Positions 45,641 to 57,786 of a DNA stretch of 64,000 bases are shown piece after piece. Location: the NCBI RefSeq assembly GCF_963422355.1, contig NC_085085.1, positions 3,323,318-3,387,317 of the forward strand, read 5' to 3'. The notes beneath the pieces are model-generated. The model was given only the letters and a program-made list of their open reading frames with translations, was not told the origin of the DNA and did no database searches. The translations under genes were made by a program, and so were the position numbers. Source of the stretch: Corticium candelabrum. Its lineage: Eukaryota > Porifera > Homoscleromorpha > Homosclerophorida > Plakinidae. The number at the start of each line of letters is the position of its first letter. The stretch's first letter is position 1.

Positions 45641-46438
45641 GTTTGAGCTTTATATATTAGACTGTCGTCAGTTAGCTAAATAATTATCTTTATTAATAAG
45701 AAGTAAGTGAAAGATACTTCTCTTTCTGTGTCTGCACATACTGTCTTCAATAGATTGTAGCGATCTTCTCTTTTCACGTGACATCACGTTACGTAACGTG
45801 ATGTTGAGAGAATTTTAGTACAATCAATTTGCGTAGATGCTATTTCGAATGTGTTCATATCACATGTAACTGTTTGAATTATAATTCTACAGTGTATGTG
45901 AACAATGAATTCACTTTAGACCATGCTGCGAAAGTTGAGCCTGCTATGCCCTCAAGTTTAGGGAGGGTCACAAGAAAGTAATACAAATAGTTTTTCTTGT
46001 AAGAAGTTGACAGTCAAATTGACGAATTGGCGTAACCTGCCTAATGGTTACTCGGCCTGCCACATGGCGATTCGCCGAGGTTAACACATGGCGATTCGCC
46101 GAACTCAACCTTTTGTCGGTAGCTCACTGGATCTTTATAACTTTTTAGTAAACTTTTCCACGTTGTTATATTGACTTGTGAACCTGTAATATTTCGCTTT
46201 TTAATGATTAAATTACCTAGGAGCGTTACCTAGGAATCTTTGAAAGAGGGGGTTGACCTGCTAGCAGTTATTTATAGCATTACTAATTTTCTCTTTTTAA
46301 ATGAAATTATATGAAATTGTTGAACCTCGTCTATTGGAAAAAAGGGGTTTCAACTCCCTTAACCCCCTCTGGATCCGGCACTGATGTTTATGCCTGCCTG
46401 TAGAAACTTTCCACAGTTGCTAATTAACTATCCATGTA

Positions 46439-47067
46439 CAGACATGGGCATAATTATGGAGCCACCCCCATATAAGCCGAGGCAGGGAAATCAACAGAAC
46501 ATTGCAGATTTATGAATATACCTGCTGACCCTCTGATTCTACATCAAATCATGCTATTTGGGTATTTCGATTGTTCTGATTAGACGTTTTGACAACCCTT
46601 AGCAATAAAAGACTAAGAGAATGACCAGACTAACCACTGCCGCCATGCACTACCATGTCCAAACCGTTCATGTTACATGTGGCATCACAGGAGCAGATGA
46701 GAATAGGCTACAATATGCAAGTAAACTGAAATGTATAGTCTCTATTTAATCTTTGAGTATGTCTTCCGACATAAACAAAGTCATTTTCTTGCTAGAAGCT
46801 TTTTGAAAACGATTTTGATTCTAGTAACTTCCAAATTTACTGGTTGAACTGACACAGTAAGAAGCAGTTGTGTATCTCAACAGGTCACACATCACCTCCG
46901 ATCTCAGACCTGCAGAGATGTGGATTGCACAATCAGAGCCGTTACCTCACCATTAGACTTGTATTAATTTACTAGAAGTGCAGCTGTCACTGTAGATGTA
47001 GGAAGTCCAATAATATTTTAATCTAAGTCACATGCTCAGGGTGGCTCCATAATTATGCACATGTCTG
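46439..47067. mobile_element. Tc1/mariner-type MITE, 629 bp, inserted in duplication copy 1
   Basis: Ends CAGACATGGGCATAATTAT and ATAATTATGCACATGTCTG are inverted, with TA on both sides (46437-46438 and 47068-47069). Copy 2 of the duplication has the uninterrupted site CCATGTATAAGC with a single TA at 49553-49554. The first 230 bp or so match the Tc1-type element end at 34508. The interior has no transposase. Confidence 0.95.
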
Positions 47068-48297
47068 TATAAGCTTGTACATGTGTACGTCTGATAATTT
47101 TCATTTTTAACTGCATGCAGAATCAGCTTAGTTAGACTTTAGATCTTGTGCTATGCTAACTGTAAGAGACTCAAAACCCAGGCCCTGTTCATCTTTTTTC
47201 TGGTAATTTCTGCAAAACAGGAATCTTTCTGGTAACTAGGAATACGTGCTAAATCCGGTCAGACTGCGCTAAAAGCAGCTCTATTCAACTTATAAACGAA
47301 CACGAAGTTGCTTCCACCTGTCCAGCAATCATAACACAGTCACTGCACGTGACCACGTGACGCTAGCTTTCTGCATAGTAGGAATATCGCTGGAACTTTT
47401 CTTACAGTACACCAACCGTTTCTATCCGCTGATTCCCACTTTTACACAATAATTTAAACATTTCTGCACTCGTTCAATGTTTCCAGGCTTCCGTTGACGA
47501 GAATCAGCAGTGCAAAGTACACGTGGTCAAGCACGACAGACGCCATTTTCTGCATACTAGTAATGTCTCGCCAAATCGCTACAATGTAACTTGACAAATC
47601 AAGATTTACATCGAATGCTTACAGCAATACATAGAATCATATCACAAAGTTACCGATTATTCTAACGTCATCTTCTCCAAATTTCAAAATTCGACCAAAC
47701 GATCGATTTCTGACGTTTCGATGACATGCAGTCATTTCTGCTAATAAAAATTAACGTCTAGACATTAGCTTCTTGTGCAACGTTTGGTTTCATCATATTT
47801 GCGAACGACTGTCATTTTGTGTAGGCCGCGCAGATCTCAAGAAATCAAGTTTGATTGGAATCCGCCTTAGCTAAACAATATCTATTTCGTTTTGCAGTGT
47901 AACGAGAATATACTCTGATATGTCTTAGAAACACTTTTCAAAAGTCATCTGGAAATAAATAGTTATTTTGTAAAGTCGCTCACTCGCTATTCCACGAAAT
48001 TCCGTGCACTCATCCACTTTGTGTCAGTTTATAAGAACAAACGCAATGATTTTGAGCCGTTTGTTGCTAAATTTCGCGAGGTCGAACTTTTCGGCAGCCA
48101 TTTTTCTTTATTAGCAATGAATGTCTTGCCAAATCGTCAATCAACTAAACTCCAACAGCTTCAAATGTTAGCTATCAGACGTTACTTCGAAAAGAATGAG
48201 AAGAATTAAGATTGATGCAGATCTACAATATATATCTAGACATACATACATATAAACTGTAACATTTAAACTGTAACTGAAACTGTAAGTTTCAACT

Positions 48298-48696
48298 GAA
48301 ATCGACACACTGCCGTGTATCGCTTGCTGCAGAAAACGTCTAGATTGGATTCAGTGCAAATGCAATCAGAATTTGGAGAGAAACGAAACCGCTAGAAGAG
48401 TGAGTTACGTCGGCAAGAGATGTTCGATTGCTCGAAGGTATTTGATTGACCGAAGGACGACGATGCATACAGTCTACACAAGACTGGTGCGGGCGTGTGC
48501 TCTAATGAACTGTGTGTGTAGCGTTTGCGTCATCGAAAAATTTAGGCGGGGATCGACCCCTCGAGAGGGGACCCGGTGCATAATTATTTTAATTTTTTTA
48601 AATTTTTATGCAAGCCTTCGCCTGAGAGTGCCGAGTGCGTGCCAATTTCGGTTGCAAACGGACAAAGGACGTGGCCGCCAAACAGCGCGCGCACAC

Positions 48697-48754
<58 letters not shown>

Positions 48755-50727
48755 ACAGTTTGAGCTTTATATATTAGACTGTCGTCAGTTAGCTAAATAA
48801 TTATCTTTATTAATAAGAAATAAGTGAAAGATACTTCTCTTTCTGTGTCTGCACATACTGTCTTCAATAGATTGTAGCAATCTTCTCTTTTCACGTGACA
48901 TCACGTTACGTAACGTGATGTTGAGAGAATTTTAGTACAATCAATTTGCGTAGATGCTATTTCGAATGTGTTCATATCACATGTAACTGTTTGAATTATA
49001 ATTCTACAGTGTATGTGAACAATGAATTCACTTTAGACCATGTCGCGAAAGTTGAGCCTGCTATGCCCTCAAGTTTAGGGAGGGTCACAAGAAAGTAATA
49101 CAAATAGTTTTTCTTGTAAGAAGTTGACAGTCAAATTGACGAATTGGCGTAACCTGCCTAATGGTTGCTCGGCCTGCCACATGGCGATTCGCCGAGGTTA
49201 ACACATGGCGATTCGCCGAACTCAACCTTTTGTCGGTAGCTCACTGGATCTTTATAAGTTTTAGTAAACTTTTCCACGTTTTTATATTGACTTGTGAACC
49301 TGTAATATTTCGCTTTTTAATGATTAAATTACCTAGGAGCGTTACCTAGGAATCTTTGAAAGAGGGGGTTGACCTGCTAGCAGTTATTTATAGCATTACC
49401 AATTTTCTCTTTTTAAATGAAATTATATGAAATTATTGAACCTCGACTATTGGAAAAAAGGGGTTTCAACTCCCTTAACTCCCTCTGGATCCGGCACTGA
49501 TGTTTATGCCTGCCTGTAGAAACTTTCCACAGTTGCTAATTAACTATCCATGTATAAGCTTGTACATGTGTACGTCTGATAATTTTCATTTTTAACTGCA
49601 TGCAGAATCAGCTTAGTTAGACTTTAGATCTTGTGCTATGCTAACTGCAAGAGACTCAAAACCCAGGCTCTGTTCATATTTTTTCTGGTAATTTCTGCAA
49701 AACAAGAATCTTTCTGGTAACTAGGAATACGTGCTAAATCCGGTCAGACTGCGCTAAAAGCAGCTCTATTCAACCTATAAACGAACACGAAGTTGCTTCT
49801 TCCTTTCCAGCAATCATAACACAGTCACTGCACGTGACCACGTGACGCTAGCTTTCTGCATAGTAGGAATATCGCTAGAACTTTTCTTCTAGTGCACCGA
49901 CCGTTTCTATCCGCTGCTTCCCACTTTTAAACAATAATTCAAACATTTCTGCATTCGTTCAATGTTTCCAGGCTTCCGTTGACGAGAATCAGCAGTGCAA
50001 AGTACATGTGGTCAAGCACGACAGACGCCATTTTCTGCATACTAGTAATGTCTCGCCAAATCGCTACAATGTAACTTGACAAATCAAGATTTACATCGAA
50101 TGCTTACAGCAATGCATAAAATCATATCACAAAGTTACTGATTATTCTAGCGTCATCTTCTCCAAATTTCAAAATTCGACCAAACGATCGATTTCTGACG
50201 TTTCGATGACATGCAGTCATTTCTGCTAATAAAAATTAACGTCTAGACATTAGCTTCTTGTGCAACGTTTGGTTTCATCATATTTGCGAACGACTGTCAT
50301 TTTGTGTAGGCCGCGCAGATCTCAAGAAATCAAGTTTGATTGGAATCCGCCTTAGCTAAACAATATCTATTTCGTTTTGCAGTGTAACGAGAATGTACTC
50401 TGATATGTCTTAGAAACACTTTTCAAAAGTCATCTGGAAATAAATAGTTATTTTGTAAAGTCGCCCACTCGCTATTTCACGAAATTCCGTGCACTCATCC
50501 ACTTTGTGTCAGTTTATAAGAACAAACGCAATAATTTTACATTTTGGCTCAATTCATCGATTTTGAGCCCTTTGTTGCTAAATTTCGCGAGGTCGAACTT
50601 TTCGGCAGCCATTTTTCTTTATTAGCAATGAATGTCTTGCCAAATCGTCAATCAACTAAACTCCAACAGCTCTAAATGTTAGCTATCAGACGTTACTTCG
50701 AAAAGAATGAGAAGAATTAAGATTGAT
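48298..50727 (+). repeat. Tandem duplication copy 2 (empty MITE site)
   Basis: Same order as copy 1. Differences: the MITE is missing, about 27 extra bases lie near 50533-50560, and there are scattered substitutions. An 81-bp spacer (48217-48297) with GTAACTGAAACTGTAAG-type repeats separates the copies. Its right end abuts the non-LTR remnant. Confidence 0.95.
48685..48758. repeat. (AC)n microsatellite in copy 2
   Basis: Equivalent of the copy 1 microsatellite, with a different length. Confidence 0.9.
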
Positions 50728-50729
50728 TA

Positions 50730-52832
50730 GACAAACAGCGTTGAAAAAATCATCATCGCTGAGAATGAAGTGGTGCGAGCTCGGCATAGCATCTAACCAC
50801 ATCCCTGAATTGGGACCTCCACAACCCTGTATTCTTGATTGATAACGACTATCTTTACATCGCTCAAGAAGGTTGTTAAAAAGTGATTGTTTCTTTGCCT
50901 TATGAAATCTTGCCTGAAGTTTCTTAGGATTGTCTGGTAGCTTTGAAACAGATGGAATCAGTTTGGTGGTGTCGCTAAAGTTACAGTGAAGATCTTTGAG
51001 AGATGTTGTCAAGTTCGTTGCGATTTGAGAATGGTGATTAGCATCAACTGACAGTAAACCATTACAAAGATAACGCACACGATTGTCGTGATGTGGAAGA
51101 TAGTGCAGCGTATTTGCCCAACCTCCAATGTAGGCTTCCGAAGCAGATTGCATAGCGGAACAAAGCCCAAAGCCACCTTGCTGGATATCAAGACCGAGCT
51201 GTAAACGTTCAAGCTCGTCAAGCGACCCGCATCCAACAAGACTTTCAAAAGCTTGAATAATCAGCGAATCGTGCAGATTAGCAGCTTATCAGCGACGTAG
51301 GTACTGTCCGAAGAAGATAAGTAAACTTAGGGACAGCGCAGTACCGTAAGAGTAGTAATGCAGACTGCATGTTATTTAGCAAAGGTAGTTTATCAAGAAG
51401 TTGACTTTCCTTTTGTACAATGTCCAAACATTTACTTCTTATGAAAGAGTCAAAACCTACTGCAGTACCCAGTATGACTAAACCATCATGTCTTAAGGGA
51501 ATAGGCAAATCCCATCCAGAACATCTCGAGGGGCAATAAGCCTCACATTTGTCGTCTCGTAACTCCAAGCCTATATTAAAGAGAAGGTCTTTCATCTCCA
51601 AATAGACAGATGTTACATCGTCTATGGAACCCATGATCATTGCATCATAGAGGTAGCAAGGAATCAAGACTGATGGATGCTTAGTGCTGAGGGTGGAAAT
51701 CACAGAGTGTAAGGCAAGGCTGAAAAGAAAAGGACCCAATGGGTCACCTTGCTGTACACCTTCCACCGACGAAATGACAGAGTCACTACCTTTTACGGAC
51801 ACTACTAGAGAAGTGGGATTGAGATAGCATTTTGCCACAAAAGGGCATAGACCCGGAAACTGCTTAGATACCTCATCCAAAATGAGATTGCGGCTAATGC
51901 TGTTAAAAGCATTCTTAGCATCGACTTTCAAAATGACACAATTCTTTTCTTGCTCCAAATACAACTGCACCAAGTGAGCCACAACTTCGCTTCCTCCTGG
52001 CGTTGGAACGCCATACTGGTAAGGAGCAAGGCACTCTGCCATCTCATTTTTCAAGTGTGAACACACTGTTCTACCTACGAGTCACCTAAAGCAGTTTCCA
52101 ACTGCAATGGGACGGACATCCACATCATTTTTTTAGAGCTATCAGTTTTGCTCCAGCCATAGCGTTCATCACAGAATCAGGAACACAACCCCCCAAGAAT
52201 CAGGTTGCAGACATTGAAAAGAGCTTTCCAGGTCAGATCAGAGTACAAGAGCATTTTTAAATGCTCAAATCGCCATCCATCGTTTCCAGCACTGGAACCG
52301 TTTGGGCATCCTTGTAAAGACGAGATAAAAGTATTTTCTGATATTTGGATAGGTTGACTAGTCGGTGGAGATGATGGTTCGGTGTTGGATGACAAGATTC
52401 TATCAGATGGGTGCTTTTGTTTGAGCTTTTGGAACGTATCATCAGTGTCAGAGGCGATTCCTGAGCTTGTCAATATATTGGCAGCTCTAGAAAGAGCACC
52501 GAATTTGATTTTGTTCAGAACGGAACTGACAAGATGAGACTCGGAATTTGTTGAAATTCTCGTTTTCAAGTCGGAATCTGCGACGACTTCACGCTTGCAA
52601 CCAGAACGTTTTGTAATATGAAATAATTCTCCCCACTTCTCTTCTTTGAATAACCGAAATCGTCTCTCAACTTCTTTATAACCTGATTTTCCTCCTCGTG
52701 AAACGGGTTGCAGAAGTAGACGTGGCACTAGTAGTAGCAGTTTCCATGCAGACTCATTCTCAGGATTTTCTATAATTGGGTTCAAAGGAATGGAACAACA
52801 TTGCACAAACGACTGCGAGAAACAAGCCTTCA

Positions 52833-52918
<86 letters not shown>

Positions 52919-52965
52919 GTACAGGCATTAAATGGTTTGACCTTAAACAAATTGCAATACAAACT
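50730..52965 (-). pseudogene. Non-LTR reverse transcriptase remnant
   Basis: Read from about 52830 down. N-terminal block: SAWKLLLLVPRLLLQPVSRG, FKEEKWGELF, NKIKFGALSRAANILTSSGI and GSSAGNDGWRFEHLK. After a frame break in an A7 run near 52125-52135 come NDVDVRPIAVGN and the RT core: VILKVDAKNAFNSISR (catalytic Asp), VEGVQQGDPLGPFLFSLALH, and CYLYDAMIMGS, where the first Asp of the usual DD pair is Tyr. A further frame change precedes 51150; the C-terminal part ends near 50730 (QSRIQGCGGPNSGMWLDAMP). The Tyr change and the frame breaks make it inactive. It is unrelated in sequence to the 31-kb RT. Confidence 0.8.
52836..52917. repeat. (CT)n microsatellite
   Basis: About 41 CT units at the 5' side of the RT remnant. 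The apparent Arg-Glu repeat at the RT N-terminus is its translation. Confidence 0.95.
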
Positions 52966-53349
52966 CTCTCAACTGTTTCCTACATAGAAAAGTGTGCTCT
53001 ATAACATACTAAAAGTCTTAGTGAATTCTTTGAGGGGAAGTGAGCGTATCATCTCTGGTAGCGTTCAAATCACGTGACCTCCAAAACTCTCTCTATGTCT
53101 AACTTACAGTTCTTCTGAAACACAGATATCGCATTGGATACTGTAGAAACACTATAGTGAAGAACAAATACCTCACTGGAGACTTGTTCAAGGCTTCTCC
53201 ATCGGCGATTAGACTAGAACGTGATCGAAAACGCCGTCGTTTCCGGATTATCGTCGTGTTCTCATGTAGAAACCACTCTGGAAAGGTTACAATCATCTCT
53301 CTGAAACAGTCTACCCTTTTGACTTCTCCGTTACTCACTCCATCAGACC

Positions 53350-54057
53350 ATGATCGACATCACGAGTAGTAGCCAGCGTCGAAGTTCCCGTATACCCGGG
53401 AATTTTAGATTTGTCAACGTGGCAATGGACGCGTTAGAGGTGTCTGAAGATTGTATCATCTGCAAACAACCTTTAGAAGAGACATCACCAACTGCTACTC
53501 TGGGAGAAAAGGGAAGTGCAAGTATCAACAAAGCAAGTGATTCCAGGAATGACACTATCCACTCTCTAGCTGGGCAACAAGTACACCAAGAATGCCGTCG
53601 AAAATACTGCAACCCTCAACAAATAGCCAGAGTTGCTAAACTAGGCAATCAAAAATATGGTACAGCTGTAGACACTGCAAGGCATCAACTTAGGTCATCA
53701 GAAAAGCAGTTTAACTTCAGCACGGATTGTTTCTTCTGTGGCACACCAGCGACGTTGGGTAGAAAGAGAAGAAGTTCTAATGTTTTCCCTGTGCAAACAG
53801 TCCAATTGAGAGACACAATTCTAGCAATGTGTCTTAAAAGAGGTGATACCTGGGCAGATGCTGTACAAGCAAGACTTTTGCATATTCATGATCTTCATGC
53901 TGCAGATGCAGTATAGCATGGAGGGTGTAGTGTAAATTTTCGTACGAAGAAACAGATACCAGCAATTTATCAGCAAGAAATGAGCAGCTCGAAAAGGGCA
54001 AATTTAGGTCGCCCAATAGATAAAGAAAGAACAGATGCATTTCTGGAGGTTGCTAGT
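53350..54057 (+). pseudogene. N-terminal zinc-binding region of a large uncharacterised transposon-like protein, cut by an assembly gap
   Basis: Seen: CIICKQPLEE (C-x2-C), then VHQECRRKYC (H-x3-C pattern) and FSTDCFFCGTPATLG (C-x2-C), together a likely treble zinc-binding N-terminus. HDLHAADAV is followed by a TAG at 53914-53916, and after it the same frame continues with HGGCSVNFRTKKQIP and GRPIDKERTDAFLEVAS up to the Ns. The post-stop sequence is typical of the same protein group, which suggests one in-frame nonsense change or a read error. Such N-termini are found on large, multi-domain, transposon-like proteins of cnidarians, sponges and molluscs, some of which carry a nuclease core like the gene at 59-63.9 kb. 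The remainder is lost in the gap and does not reappear after it. Confidence 0.6.
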
Positions 54058-54257
54058 NNNNNNNNNNNNNNNNNNNNNNNNNNNNNNNNNNNNNNNNNNN
54101 NNNNNNNNNNNNNNNNNNNNNNNNNNNNNNNNNNNNNNNNNNNNNNNNNNNNNNNNNNNNNNNNNNNNNNNNNNNNNNNNNNNNNNNNNNNNNNNNNNNN
54201 NNNNNNNNNNNNNNNNNNNNNNNNNNNNNNNNNNNNNNNNNNNNNNNNNNNNNNNNN
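54058..54257. other. Assembly gap, 200 Ns
   Basis: A run of exactly 200 N, the usual arbitrary gap length. The real distance is unknown. Confidence 1.
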
Positions 54258-54539
54258 GTGCAAATTTGTAGGAACAATGCAATATATCACCTAGATAATT
54301 AAGCTCTAATTTTTAAAGCAAATTTGTAGTGTTACTACAAAAAAATTAAACCCTAGACATAAACATGTGACATTTAACCGTTTCTACTATATCATTTGGT
54401 AGGGCGCTGTAGAGGAGGCAACTGCCTCCTCTGATTTGAGGAGCGTGTCACAAAAATGAAGCTTCAGTAGCCAATAAACGATGATCGTTCTCATCCGTTG
54501 CTGTGTTGAACAATGCAATGTCGGAGCTAATTGTATGCG

Positions 54540-54720
54540 ATGATATTTGCATGATTTCTGGCAATGCAAGTAGTCTACTAAAATATGTAGTAATTCTTAC
54601 GTATATATTCTTTATGCATCAATGTTAGGTTTTTGCTGTTGGGTAAAAGTTGGTACATCTAATAGTAAAGTTAATTAAAAGCAAAAAACAAAGTACACTT
54701 GATTCACGTCAGATGTAACT
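54540..54720 (+). repeat. Dispersed repeat B, copy 1
   Basis: TCTGGCAATGCAAGTAGTC then TTTTTGCTGTTGGGTAAAAG and an AAACAAAGTACACTTGATT block; the same blocks recur in the same order at 56138-56260. Confidence 0.6.
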
Positions 54721-55092
54721 TGTTGCTATTTCTATGGATGTCAATTGTCATCTGCATCTCCATCGTATGAGTTGCTTGCATGGAATGATGCTGCAATAAC
54801 TACGCATTAGCAGTATTCCACGACAATGTCATGTTGGTACACAATGATAATCCTAGTGTCAGCAGGCCTTCTTCCTTTGTTTAATACATATTTATGAATA
54901 TATGTGGATTTATTTATTTCCAAAACCACTAAAACAATACGGTTAAGTCTCTTGCAGTTAGCACGATGGAACAACATCTACTAAAATACTAGTGGTTAAA
55001 GCTGATTCTGCATGGAGCTTGAAATTATCAGACGTACATGAGAGTTTCTGAGCAAAGCAGAAATATACTAGCTTATTGACGTTCTTAGGTAA

Positions 55093-55098
<6 letters not shown>

Positions 55099-55147
<49 letters not shown>
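55099..55147. repeat. (AT)n microsatellite
   Basis: AT dinucleotide run. Confidence 0.95.
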
Positions 55148-55152
<5 letters not shown>

Positions 55153-56137
55153 GCCATTGAAAATTAGACAGATACATGTCAGATACTGAGATAGTGACAC
55201 ATAATGTCAATATAACCTTTTGTGAAACGCAATCTAGCAACCTGCAAGGGCGTAGGAGGCAGTTTAACTTAATTAACTTTGGTTCTGAGTCTCTGGTCTA
55301 ATGCCGTGTGGCTAGATTCTTTGAGACTACTGTTAGTTACGTCATATAGGATGGCAAATATTGAGCTAATATTATAGCCCCATCAGCTCTTAGGTTCTTA
55401 CGCCTATGACCAGAGAGAAGTCTAAACGTATGACTATTAGCCTCGACCTTCTAAATCGGCCAACTATATTTGGTGCTACAGGAGTCTGGGAGGCCAAGGG
55501 TATATGACTACAGAGATATGATCTACTGCTCTACCATGGCTAATTAAATTCCCGTCCAAATTTTTTTGTTGCTGTACTATAGTGAGAGCAAGGTTTGTGC
55601 ACCCTCATGTACACAAGACCTCATATTGACCGATAATGAGAATGCTTAAAGATCACGTGTCATATTCAAATGTAGATGAGGAAGCAACAATTTGTTAAAT
55701 CCAATTTCAGTCCTTCAGAGTCAATCCCACAGAGTACATGTACACAATTAATTTTAATTACACAACAAGTCCAAGCCAACACTCCTGTTTCACCTCGTTT
55801 TCTTGCTGTCAGTAATTAACTCTTCGCTACTGCACCCAACGCGATACAAGGGCGGAGCCAGAATTCTAATGAGCATCCAGACAATTTTAGTTGTAAAGCT
55901 CAGTGCAACGTCGGATTGGCTAGAATTGACTAAATAATTTATTACATTAATTAATTATTAATCAAAGCCAAATCAAACAAATGACAGCCACGCATCCGTG
56001 GCAGATAGAGACGGACACAGACGATAGTAGGTATATATGCTAACTGCAAGAGACCCAAACCGTTTTATGTTCTAGTGCATGGTTTTGGAAAAATGAATAA
56101 ATTCATGAATGTATGTTAATTATATTTCTTTGTTATC

Positions 56138-56260
56138 TGGCAAGCATTAGTAGTCGACTAAATAGTAATAATGCTTGACGTGTGTTCTGTTTTTGCTGTT
56201 GGGCTAAAGTTGGTATTAATTAAACAAAGTGCATTCGATTACAGGTCAATTTAACTAGGT
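56138..56260 (+). repeat. Dispersed repeat B, copy 2
   Basis: TCTGGCAAGCATTAGTAGTC, TTTTTGCTGTTGGGCTAAAG and AAACAAAGTGCATTCGATT match copy 1 at 54540-54720 with indels. Confidence 0.6.
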
Positions 56261-56299
56261 TGGTTATTAAAGGCAGTAGATGTTATTCTTACCACTTCC

Positions 56300-57590
56300 C
56301 AGATAAAGTTTGCGTTAATTAATCGTCACTTAGAATTTAGTGATTGATGGAAACGTCTTGTCCGTCTGTTTACCTGCAATTTGAATTTTCACAATTTTGA
56401 GTCACCAAGTGTCTATTGATAGTAAAGTTGATTTTATTAGGAGACTGTTTGTGTCTATCCACTCTGACATTTGCTACAATGATTGCTTGTGACAACAAAA
56501 GTTGTCTCATTGGATGGTTCCACATTTGGTGTTTAAAAATCAGCTGTGTCCCACGAGGAAAGTGGTTTAAACTACAAATAATTTGACACTCCAAGACACA
56601 TTATATACTTTTCTTGCATGGTTAAAGTTAGCCGCAGTGAGAATGTGTAAATTAAATTTGGCCGTTTGGCTCTCAAGTGTAAGCTGTAAGAGCAAAAATA
56701 AAGTAGGGTGTCTCCGTATCTCGGTGGGCATCCCGTGCCTCGAGCTGGGTCTCGCTGGCTGGCTCACCAGCCCTGAGTCCTCTAGCCTAGGACTAGCACA
56801 ACCAACGGGGCCGCGAGCATAAAGCCTTTAGCCTTGGAGCTCTCAGAGTCTTGGCCGACCCAAGCCGCTGTACTGGAAGAGTCCAAGAACTGGCCTGCCT
56901 TATCCTTAAAGCGATCTGCCAGTATCACTATTTGAACCAAATCGTTAGTATTTAAGCAAAAATTAGAAATATTTGGTATGTCTGTCTGTCAAACATCAAA
57001 ATTTGAAAACTGCAGCAAGAGCAATTCTAGCAATAACGGCTTTGTATTTGTCATCTTTAGCTGTCGAATTACATCATTCAAATCACAGCTGGTGTATAGA
57101 ATATACCTTTTTTGCAAAGAAAAATTTGCTTGAGAGATCGAAGACTGCATTCACTGCTGGAGTATTCGATGCATGGTTAATCCGAATTAATTACGCCAAG
57201 TAACCAACCTGACAGTCCACGTAACCGAAAGTTGCGGCTGCTTGAGGAAGCCCCCAACCCGTAAGATTTCGCCGACGACTTTAAAGGAGTGCATCGGCTC
57301 AGCCGTGCACGTATCATAGCCAGAGACTCACTCTAGACAGAAGCTCTGATCACAGCGCGTCATCATGAATCACGTGACATGCACCGACGTAATACATTGT
57401 TCAAGCAGCTGCAGGTATGGCTACGCGAGACCACTGCAAAAACCGCACACAGAGGCACAGACGTCATGCAGTTAGCAGCAGACGGACGAGAACATCCTCC
57501 TCCATGCAGATACTAGCAAGCAACCCGCCGCGGCGGCAAGAAGGGCATCGACGTGGGATTCTGCGCCGTGTGCTATCAGCGGTGTTTAGT
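56300..57590. other. No supported gene
   Basis: Short frames only. A GC-rich island near 56700-56830 (GTATCTCGGTGGGCATCCCG) looks like part of a repeat but has no partner in the window. Confidence 0.35.
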
Positions 57591-57599
57591 TAGATCGTA

Positions 57600-57786
57600 A
57601 AAGTGGTACGGCGATCTCCGTACCTGCCGTACCATCTCCATCCGCTGCTCTTGATCCGATCACTCTCTACAGTTTCTCAGACATAAACGTAATTAGCTCT
57701 AAGCAAGACTTTCTTTCATGGATGAGTACGTATTAGATATTCGATTGGCATTTTTTACTTTTTAGTTCGTAATGTAAGAATTGTGG
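57600..57786 (+). repeat. Dispersed repeat, copy B
   Basis: Partner of 33313-33495: GTGGTACGGCGATCTCCG, CTTGATCCGATCACTC and CATTTTTTACTTTTTAGT occur in the same order. It is about 20-25% diverged by eye. Confidence 0.7.

Larger units (their letters stand above)
45189..48216 (+). repeat. Tandem duplication copy 1 (contains a MITE)
   Basis: Begins GAAATCGACACACTGCCG and ends AAGAATTAAGATTGAT. Apart from the MITE and small indels it is nearly identical to 48298-50727. It includes an (AC)n microsatellite at 45575-45640 and a paired ATGGCGATTCGCCGA motif near 46064-46100. No protein or RNA gene was recognised in it. Confidence 0.95.

Noticed and set aside
45162..45683. 173-residue frame, also in copy 2 at 48373-48777
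   Set aside because: It ends in the AC microsatellite, has no motif, and copy 2 changes frame over the repeat length.
52790..53004. Ser-Leu repeat frames and the Arg-Glu start of the RT frame
   Set aside because: Translation of the CT microsatellite.
53970..54294. Frames running through the gap
   Set aside because: They consist mostly of unknown residues from the Ns.
55400..55555. tRNA-like sequence on the minus strand (TAGCCATGGTAGAGCAG)
   Set aside because: Box A is fair but no convincing box B or cloverleaf; too weak to list as tRNA or SINE.
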